14,802 nt of DNA from an uncultured Lachnospiraceae bacterium (GTDB taxonomy: Bacteria > Bacillota > Clostridia > Lachnospirales > Lachnospiraceae). Positions 6,768 to 11,943 of the stretch are shown one piece after another. The notes beneath the pieces are model-generated. The model did no database searches. It had not been told where the DNA came from and was given only the letters and a program-made list of their open reading frames with translations. Positions within the stretch are counted from its first letter, which is position 1. Each line of letters begins with the position of its first letter. Made by a program: the position numbers and the translations under genes. The stretch is taken from contig CATLGN010000015.1 in NCBI GenBank assembly GCA_949935685.1, positions 1-14,802 on the forward strand, given 5' to 3'.

Positions 6768-7145
6768 ATGGGGAAAAATGTTGACTGGATTATACACTAT
6801 ATCCTTGACGATCCCGGCCCTTATCCTTACCTATGCAATGCCCATACACACGGAATGGAGAAATACCGGCACCCTGATTTCCAAATGGTGCTGGACCTTC
6901 CCCAAGAGCATATCTGCTATCTTCTGAACGCAATGGATATGCGGGTACAAAGCGGGGAGACCTTCCATGACGGCGATATGGTTTCCGGTATCTATGAGGA
7001 CTGCAGCATACGGCTGAAAAAGGTCCGTGAAGCTGGACGGGATGTTCTGCGGCTCATTATTCAGGATGCGCACAACCGTTTCCCGGAAGATAAAGACTGT
7101 ACGGAACCCTACAGGCATCAGGAACTAAAAATGTTTGAGAAATAG
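6768..7145 (+). CDS. DUF4262 domain-containing protein
   Basis: A 125-residue soluble protein of unknown function. The central pattern fits the DUF4262 family: PGPYPYLCNAHTHGMEKY, HPDFQMVLDLP, GETFHDGDMVSGIYEDC and a closing LRLIIQDAHNRFPED. The His-rich HTHGM and acidic GDMVSG segments are its most conserved-looking parts. The start ATG 6768 is preceded by GGAGGG (6758-6763), which overlaps the stop of the BRCT remnant. It therefore probably lost its original upstream partner and promoter. I see only a weak plus-strand TATATT at 6579-6584 as a possible -10. It ends in a strong terminator. Confidence 0.75.
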   Translation: MGKNVDWIIHYILDDPGPYPYLCNAHTHGMEKYRHPDFQMVLDLPQEHICYLLNAMDMRVQSGETFHDGDMVSGIYEDCSIRLKKVREAGRDVLRLIIQDAHNRFPEDKDCTEPYRHQELKMFEK

Positions 7146-7154
7146 GAATGCTCT

Positions 7155-7188
7155 GAAAAAAGCTGTCTGAAAAATGGCAGCTTTTTTC
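7155..7188 (+). terminator. Intrinsic terminator after the DUF4262 gene
   Basis: GAAAAAAGCTGTC (7155-7167) pairs with GGCAGCTTTTTTC (7176-7188): 13 bp with one G-U, loop TGAAAAAT. The stem carries A- and T-runs on its two arms, so it could act on both strands. It isolates the DUF4262 gene from the nuclease gene. Confidence 0.8.
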
Positions 7189-7266
7189 AAGTATCCGGTC
7201 AGTTACCGGGTACTTATTCTATATACGGGTTCTGCTCGCAATCCGTAGAACAATTTCAAATCGCAA

Positions 7267-7295
7267 CTGACAAAACTGCGGCGATATGCTATAAT
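7267..7295 (+). promoter_or_regulatory. Promoter of the Rpn nuclease gene
   Basis: -35 CTGACA (7267-7272), exactly 17 bp, and perfect -10 TATAAT (7290-7295). Transcription should start about 7302, giving a very short leader of about 15 nt that contains GAGAGG (7304-7309) before ATG 7317. The near-consensus promoter suggests steady expression. Confidence 0.75.
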
Positions 7296-7316
7296 AAGAA
7301 AAAGAGAGGTACATTT

Positions 7317-8129
7317 ATGCCAAACACAAACAAAACCATCCGGCAGTTAAACCTGGAGAACGATTTCCTTTTCGCTAAGGTAATGAGTGATAAGGAGGTC
7401 TGCCGAAAAGTATTAGAAAAAATACTGGGCGTTTCCATACGGGAAGTTTCCGTGCCAGCCACGCAGAAAACCATCAATACGCTCTATGATGGAAAAGGTA
7501 TCCGGCTCGATGTATATCTGAACGATAACGAGGGAACGGTATATAATGTGGAGATGGAACGCGGAAAGCACAGAAAGGCTACCCTCCCCAAGAGATCGAG
7601 GTACTATCAAGGGAACATCGACCTTGACATCATTTCCGCAGGGGAAGATTACAGGAAACTGAAAAAATCCTTTGTCATCTTCATCTGCACCTTTGATCCG
7701 TTTGGAGACCGGCGCCATTTATACACCTTTGAAAACAGGTGCGTGGAAAACCCTTCCCTCACACTGGGAGATGAAACCACCAAGATTTTCCTGAACACAA
7801 AAGGCAACATGCACGATGTCGATCCGGAAATGCAGGAATTTCTCGCTTATGTGGAAAACACAACGGATGACTTCGTATCGCAGGCCAGAAGCCCGCTCAT
7901 AAAAGAGATCCATAAAAAAGTTATTGAAGTAAAAGAGAGCAAGGAAATGGAGGTCGAGTATATGACTTTATTGCAGAGAGATAGAGAAAATCTTGAATTG
8001 GGCACAACACTTGCCACGAAAATTATTAAGTTATATCACAAAGGCATCAGCAACGAAGACATTGCTTCTTCTTTGCAGCTTGATCTTGAATATGTCAGCT
8101 CAGTCATATCTGACTATGAAAACGAGTAA
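7317..8129 (+). CDS. Rpn family PD-(D/E)XK nuclease / putative transposase
   Basis: A 270-residue recombination-promoting nuclease-type protein. The N-terminus LENDFLFAKVMSDKEVC and the core GIRLDVYL (D65) then VYNVEMER (E79, E81) give the PD-(D/E)XK site. The block LPKRSRYYQGNIDLD, FVIFICTFDPFG and TTKIFLNTKG is characteristic of the Clostridia branch. In the relatives I recall, the last catalytic position is usually Gln (ExQ); here it is Glu (E81). The C-terminal 55 residues start at an internal Met (M216) behind a Shine-Dalgarno and are duplicated downstream. Rpn proteins are DNA endonucleases; some are phage-defence toxins restrained by a small C-terminal product. GC is lower than in the flanking operons. 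Confidence 0.85.
   Translation: MPNTNKTIRQLNLENDFLFAKVMSDKEVCRKVLEKILGVSIREVSVPATQKTINTLYDGKGIRLDVYLNDNEGTVYNVEMERGKHRKATLPKRSRYYQGNIDLDIISAGEDYRKLKKSFVIFICTFDPFGDRRHLYTFENRCVENPSLTLGDETTKIFLNTKGNMHDVDPEMQEFLAYVENTTDDFVSQARSPLIKEIHKKVIEVKESKEMEVEYMTLLQRDRENLELGTTLATKIIKLYHKGISNEDIASSLQLDLEYVSSVISDYENE
7962..8129 (+). CDS. Putative intragenic small Rpn protein (RpnS-like antitoxin)
   Basis: In-frame internal ORF of 55 residues at the 3' end of the nuclease gene, starting at ATG 7962 (M216 of the full protein). GGAGG (7949-7953) lies 8 nt upstream, an ideal Shine-Dalgarno for an internal site. It begins MTLLQRDREN and holds the helix-turn-helix-like GISNEDIASSLQLDLEYV. In E. coli Rpn systems, a small product translated from the 3' part of the gene inhibits the nuclease. 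Its use here is an inference, strengthened because the separate downstream copy begins at the same Met. Confidence 0.5.
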   Translation: MTLLQRDRENLELGTTLATKIIKLYHKGISNEDIASSLQLDLEYVSSVISDYENE

Positions 8130-8148
8130 GTTATGAAAGGAACTCAAA

Positions 8149-8328
8149 ATGACTTTATTGCAGAGAGACCGGGAAAATATTGAATTAGGACATATAGAAG
8201 GCTCTATTTCTGCCACTAAAATCCTCAAACTCTACAATAAGGGTATGAACAATGAGAGCATCGCATCATCCCTACAGCTTGATTTAGAATATATCAACTC
8301 TGTTATATCTGATTATGAAAATGATTAA
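8149..8328 (+). CDS. Free-standing duplicate of the Rpn C-terminus (59 aa, candidate antitoxin)
   Basis: A 59-residue ORF, 19 nt after the nuclease stop, with its own AAAGGAA Shine-Dalgarno (8136-8142) 8 nt before ATG. It begins MTLLQRDRENIELGHIEGSI and ends SVISDYEND. Aligned by eye with residues 216-270 of the nuclease, 43 of 55 residues are identical, plus a 4-residue insertion (HIEG). It starts at exactly the same Met as the candidate internal start of the nuclease gene. No nuclease core is present. It could be a dedicated antitoxin, or the 3' stump of a second Rpn gene. The open frame, ribosome binding site and mostly conservative changes favour a translated gene. It shares the nuclease promoter and terminator. 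Confidence 0.7.
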   Translation: MTLLQRDRENIELGHIEGSISATKILKLYNKGMNNESIASSLQLDLEYINSVISDYEND

Positions 8329-8355
8329 GATATAAAAGATAGGCGCAATGACTTA

Positions 8356-8380
8356 GGACCGGTTCTCACCGGTCCTTTTT
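8356..8380 (+). terminator. Intrinsic terminator after the Rpn locus
   Basis: GGACCGG (8356-8362) pairs with CCGGTCC (8369-8375), 7 bp around TTCTCA, followed by TTTTT. This is a classic plus-strand terminator closing the nuclease/duplicate transcript. It points towards the 3' end of the opposing tRNA gene; on the minus strand it lacks a T-tract. Confidence 0.85.
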
Positions 8381-8406
8381 AACTATGATATATCTTCAGT
8401 TAAGAG

Positions 8407-8491
8407 CGTTTGCGGAAGGATTTGAACCTTCGGTGCGTTGCCGCACACCACCTTAGCGGGGTGGCACCATAAACCGCTCGGACACGCAAAC
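8407..8491 (-). tRNA. tRNA-Ser (anticodon GCU), with C33
   Basis: An 85-nt class II tRNA. Acceptor stem GTTTGCG/CGCAAAC is perfect (7 bp), the discriminator is G, and no CCA is encoded. The D-loop contains GG. Anticodon arm CCACC-CCGCTAA-GGTGG gives anticodon GCU, reading AGC/AGU. The long variable arm GTGCG-GCAA-CGCAC is the serine hallmark. The T arm GAAGG-TTCAAAT-CCTTC is canonical. Oddities: position 33, almost always U, is C, and the outer D-stem pair looks like a U-U mismatch. Its 5' end is 70 nt after the coiled-coil gene, with no obvious promoter between, so it may be made by read-through. Confidence 0.85.
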
Positions 8492-8561
8492 GGAAAGTGG
8501 ATGGGAAAAGAATCTCCTCCGGCGTCGCCTCCGCCACCATCCCATCATCTGCCCCGCCAAA

Positions 8562-9746
8562 TCATCCCCTGTCCTCATACTCCGATACCATTTCCATAAT
8601 CTCACGCGCATAAGCCGGGAATTCCTCGGCCAGCGTTTTCACCTCCTGCTGCGCGGCCGCTGCCACTTCTTCATTGTATTCCATCTGGCGGCGCAGTTTC
8701 TGGCGGCGCTGAATCAGATTATGGCGGATTTCCACCATTTCATGGCGGCTGGTAATGGCCTGTGCCTGCCGCAGCCATATATCGGGATCTTTGATCTGAA
8801 AGCGGCGCAGGATACGGAGCAGTTCCTGGCGCTGATAATCCAGTTCCGCATGAATTTCGCGGAATTTCTCCCGTTCTTCCCGCTCCTGCCGATACAGATC
8901 CCACAGGGAAATCAGATCTTCCGCCGAAGCCACCTGATATTTTACATACAGATAATCGAGCAGGTTGGTATTGTTCACATAACGGATTTTAACGCGGTTT
9001 TGCAGTAAAATGAGGCGGTTGATGGAGCGTTCCACCTGCTTCTTTTCCCTGGCGGCGTCCGTGTATTTCAGATAGATAAAAAAGACCGCAAACGCCGTCG
9101 CACCCGCTGTCAGCATATAGCCGATGCGAATGTCCATCTCCAGCATAACCTGCAAAAGAAGCAGGATCACCATACAGGTGACAAAGGCAAAGCTCGTAAT
9201 AATGAGCATGCCCCGCATATTGACCATCAGATTCTGCAGATCATGTTTCCGGTACTGAAAGGCATGTTTCTCCCCGGAAAGGCGCCGCATATCCTGCCGT
9301 ATTTTTTCCTGATATTCTTCCGCCTCGTTCAGCTTTGCAATGCCTTCTTCCACCTGCTCCTCCATCCGCTCCATCTGGTGAAACTGTGCATCGCTCATGC
9401 CGGCGCGCTGCCTTTCATACAGGTTCTTTTCCTTTTCATAAGCCACGATCTTATCGGCGATCCGGCTCAGTTCCTGTTTTTCCAGCGCGGGCAGCGCCTC
9501 GATCTCCTCCGCATCGGTCAGATAGGACGTGACCATGCCGTATTCTTTTGTCAGCTGCCCGATCTCGTCCTCCGCGTCTTTGATCTGCTCCAGACAATTC
9601 CGCACATAGTTCATACGCTGTCCCTGATCCCGCAGATTCACGCTGTCCCGGCTTAATACCGGGCTTTCCTGATTTTCCGGTTCTTCGCTGTATTCTTCCT
9701 TTTTCTTTCCCCTCAGAAAGGGAAACCATTTTTTCAATAATCCCAT
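8562..9746 (-). CDS. Coiled-coil protein with a central membrane hairpin
   Basis: Unrecognised protein of 394 residues from ATG 9746 (MGLLKKWFPF). A GTG at 9764 that overlaps the upstream stop (GTGA) is an alternative start adding six residues. The first 180 residues are charged and helical, with heptad-like stretches at about 40-170. Two membrane helices follow at about 180-202 and 207-227, separated by a very short loop (EMDIR). A second coiled-coil region runs from about 230 to the end. Both coiled coils would face the cytoplasm, with a tight hairpin anchoring them. It is the last gene of the DUF5717/DUF5716/TPR-like operon and probably tethers that complex to the membrane. No enzyme motif is seen. 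Confidence 0.75.
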   Translation of the reverse strand: MGLLKKWFPFLRGKKKEEYSEEPENQESPVLSRDSVNLRDQGQRMNYVRNCLEQIKDAEDEIGQLTKEYGMVTSYLTDAEEIEALPALEKQELSRIADKIVAYEKEKNLYERQRAGMSDAQFHQMERMEEQVEEGIAKLNEAEEYQEKIRQDMRRLSGEKHAFQYRKHDLQNLMVNMRGMLIITSFAFVTCMVILLLLQVMLEMDIRIGYMLTAGATAFAVFFIYLKYTDAAREKKQVERSINRLILLQNRVKIRYVNNTNLLDYLYVKYQVASAEDLISLWDLYRQEREEREKFREIHAELDYQRQELLRILRRFQIKDPDIWLRQAQAITSRHEMVEIRHNLIQRRQKLRRQMEYNEEVAAAAQQEVKTLAEEFPAYAREIMEMVSEYEDRG

Positions 9747-9760
9747 TTTCCGCTCTCTTA

Positions 9761-10621
9761 TCACTGTTCTGAACCGTCCGGCTCACGTCCGTCCGCATAC
9801 ATCATCCGCCGATATTTTTCCCGGAGCTGCTGCGCCGCGTCCTCCAGCATACGCTGACATTCCTCCGCATTGCGCGCCTTTTCCATACGGATACCTTCCA
9901 GCGCCACCGCCTGACGGCTGCTTTCCCACTGCTGCGCGCTCTGCTCCACCCGCTTTTCCAGTTCCATCGACGCCTCATAATACGTCTCCGGCCCCTCCGC
10001 AATGTAATCCACATAGCCCTTTTCATCCAGCGCCAGACGCTTGGCCGCCAGAGACTGTATCAGGCTCTCCTGCTCCCCGGAAAGAGCGTAGGCTTCGAGA
10101 AACAGCTTCGCCGCCTGTTCAAACAAAAAGAGACGGCTGCTCACGTATCCCATATTGTGCCGGATCCCGGCCGCCGCTCCCATATCGTCACCGCACTCTG
10201 CCAGAAGGCTCCGATACTGCTCCATCGCCAGCTCATATTTGCCGTGAAACGCCAGATAATCGCCGATCTGCTTTTTTTTCTCTATCTCGTCACGCCGGCT
10301 GTCCGCCTTTAAAAACTGGCCGATTTTTCGTATTTCATTTGCCGGATAATACGCCGTATATTCCAGAATGGCCGTCAGAAAATCCGCCGCGCCCGCTTTT
10401 TTCCGCAAAAAACCAAACAATGTGGATGCCAGCTCCGCAAGGCCGCATTCCTCTTTCAGCCATTCCGCCAACTCCCTGCACACGACTTCCTCATCCATCA
10501 GAAAGGTGTGCTCCCGGATACAATAGCAGAGTTCTTCCACGGAATATATGGAAAACCCCAGTTTTTTCATCCGATACGGAATATTCGCCGTCTTTCCCGT
10601 GCAAAGGATCACTCTGCCCAT
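9761..10621 (-). CDS. TPR-like helical protein of the DUF5717/DUF5716 operon
   Basis: A 286-residue all-helical protein. The N-terminal segment (MGRVILCTGKTANIPYRMKK then SIYSVEELCYCIRE) is a compact, probably separate domain. The middle (about 115-195) has helical-hairpin repeats of the tetratricopeptide kind, for example GDYLAFHGKYELAMEQYRSL and AKLFLEAYALSG. The C-terminal 80 residues form a charged helix. Such repeats bind partner proteins, here most likely the neighbouring operon products. GGAAAGG precedes ATG 10621. Its stop overlaps a possible GTG start of the next gene, showing tight coupling. No function is assigned to this family to my knowledge. Confidence 0.7.
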   Translation of the reverse strand: MGRVILCTGKTANIPYRMKKLGFSIYSVEELCYCIREHTFLMDEEVVCRELAEWLKEECGLAELASTLFGFLRKKAGAADFLTAILEYTAYYPANEIRKIGQFLKADSRRDEIEKKKQIGDYLAFHGKYELAMEQYRSLLAECGDDMGAAAGIRHNMGYVSSRLFLFEQAAKLFLEAYALSGEQESLIQSLAAKRLALDEKGYVDYIAEGPETYYEASMELEKRVEQSAQQWESSRQAVALEGIRMEKARNAEECQRMLEDAAQQLREKYRRMMYADGREPDGSEQ

Positions 10622-10668
10622 CGCCTTTTCCTTTCCGCTCCCGTTTTGGCCGCCTGCATCCCGCCTCG

Positions 10669-11919
10669 TTACAGTTGAAACCGTTCATGCCAGATCCGAT
10701 GCGTGGCCGGATAAATTTCTCCGAATCCCAAATCCTCCAGCGTCACCGATACGCTTTCCTCCGACTCCATCGCCAGCTCCATCCGAATCCGCGTCGCCCG
10801 TTCCTCCCGCTTGGGCAGATCGTGCAGAATAATCTCCACTTCCTTGCTTTCTCTGCCTGTCAGCGGCATCACCAGTATCGACAGTGAGTTGCCGCTCTCC
10901 AGATAAAACTCACACTGTACTCTGGCCTCAAACCAGCTCGTCCCGGCGTCCAACAGCGCAAAATACGAATCCTGGCCGCCCCGTAGCACCTTCATACCCA
11001 GATTTGCCTTCAGCGTATCCCGGCCAAGAAATACATACTGTCTGTCGGTTTCCCCCGCCGCCAGCCTTTCGGCCGCGCCGTAGCAGGCTCCTTTGCTATA
11101 GAGATTATTCCCCCGAAAAACACGCCTGCCCCGGCACAGATAACGCAGCGATTCCCCATACCATTCCGTTTCAAAGCTCCTGCCAAGCAGATAGGCGGAA
11201 GAAACCGTTTTATCCCGACACGTCTCTTCCAGAATCTGCCGGAACGCCTCGTCCGACGCCGCCATCTGATATTCTTTTTCCTCCACAAATACTACGGCGG
11301 GCGTCGTACGCCGGTTACATACCATGCAATACGTGCGCAGCCGTTCTTCTTCGTGCTCGCAGGCCAGCGCCTGTCCAAGCCAAAGCTCTCTGGGCTGATG
11401 CAGCATATACTGATAAAAGCTTTCCCCGCGGCTCTGGAAAAATACCGGGACCGGCTGCAAAACGGCAGCCGCCTGATTCAGCACTTCCGTCATACGCCGA
11501 TCCAGAATGTCCACCGTAATCATAACTGCCGCGATCTGCTCCGGGCCTGCCGGAAGCCCCGGAAGCGACAGGCTCCGTTTCAGGAAAAGCATCAAAAGAG
11601 CGACCGGATCAAACAGTTCTCCGTCGATCTCAATGCCGTTTCCCGCCCTGGCCAGCGAGACAAGCCGATCCAGCGCTAGCCCCCTGCCTTCCGCAGCCAA
11701 ATCCGCCGCCTCGGTTCCGCATACCCACGGCTTTGTTCCGAACTGCCGCCCGATCACCGTCGGAAAGCAAAAAACCTCCTCACCGTCCGCAACCGCAAGC
11801 GTCTCCGGCTCCCCGCCGTCCATACGGCTGAAACTGATCTGCGACAGCCTGTCTCCCAGATCAAAGCCAATCGCTATTTTATTTTTTCTGCCCGTTAAAA
11901 TGCCTCTGTCCAGGAGCAT
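10669..11919 (-). CDS. DUF5716-like Hsp70/actin-fold protein
   Basis: A 416-residue protein with an Hsp70-like plan. The phosphate-1-like strand IAIGFDLGDRLSQISF (about 15-30) opens the protein, and WVCGTEAADLA (65-75), DPVALLMLFLKRSL (104-117) and AVMITVDILDRRMTEVLNQA (131-150) follow the Hsp70 order. The second half has an SAYLLGRSFETEWYGESLRY / SKGACYGAA segment (241-283) recalling the Hsp70 LVGG...GAA motif. The C-terminal 90 residues are beta-rich, like a substrate-binding domain without a lid. Nucleotide-binding residues are only partly recognisable: DLGD replaces the usual DLGTT. It lies 24 nt after the DUF5717-like gene. A chaperone-like role is inference; family assignment is from memory. 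Confidence 0.75.
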   Translation of the reverse strand: MLLDRGILTGRKNKIAIGFDLGDRLSQISFSRMDGGEPETLAVADGEEVFCFPTVIGRQFGTKPWVCGTEAADLAAEGRGLALDRLVSLARAGNGIEIDGELFDPVALLMLFLKRSLSLPGLPAGPEQIAAVMITVDILDRRMTEVLNQAAAVLQPVPVFFQSRGESFYQYMLHQPRELWLGQALACEHEEERLRTYCMVCNRRTTPAVVFVEEKEYQMAASDEAFRQILEETCRDKTVSSAYLLGRSFETEWYGESLRYLCRGRRVFRGNNLYSKGACYGAAERLAAGETDRQYVFLGRDTLKANLGMKVLRGGQDSYFALLDAGTSWFEARVQCEFYLESGNSLSILVMPLTGRESKEVEIILHDLPKREERATRIRMELAMESEESVSVTLEDLGFGEIYPATHRIWHERFQL

Positions 11920-11943
11920 GCCCTTCGTTTCCCATCCTGTTCC

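Larger units (their letters stand above)
7962..8328 (+). repeat. Diverged tandem duplication of the Rpn 3' end
   Basis: Unit 1 is 7962-8129 and unit 2 is 8149-8328. They share long near-identical DNA runs, for example the first 19 bases ATGACTTTATTGCAGAGAG, and similar sequence just past both stops (TAAGTTATGAAAG / TAAGATATAAAAG). Unit 2 has a 12-nt in-frame insertion. Divergence shows the duplication is not very recent. Confidence 0.85.

Noticed and set aside
8492..8561. Possible terminator between the coiled-coil gene and the tRNA
   Set aside because: GATGGG/CCCATC can pair over about 47 nt with GC-rich inner pieces, but there is no T-tract and the stem is interrupted. No clear tRNA promoter was seen here either.
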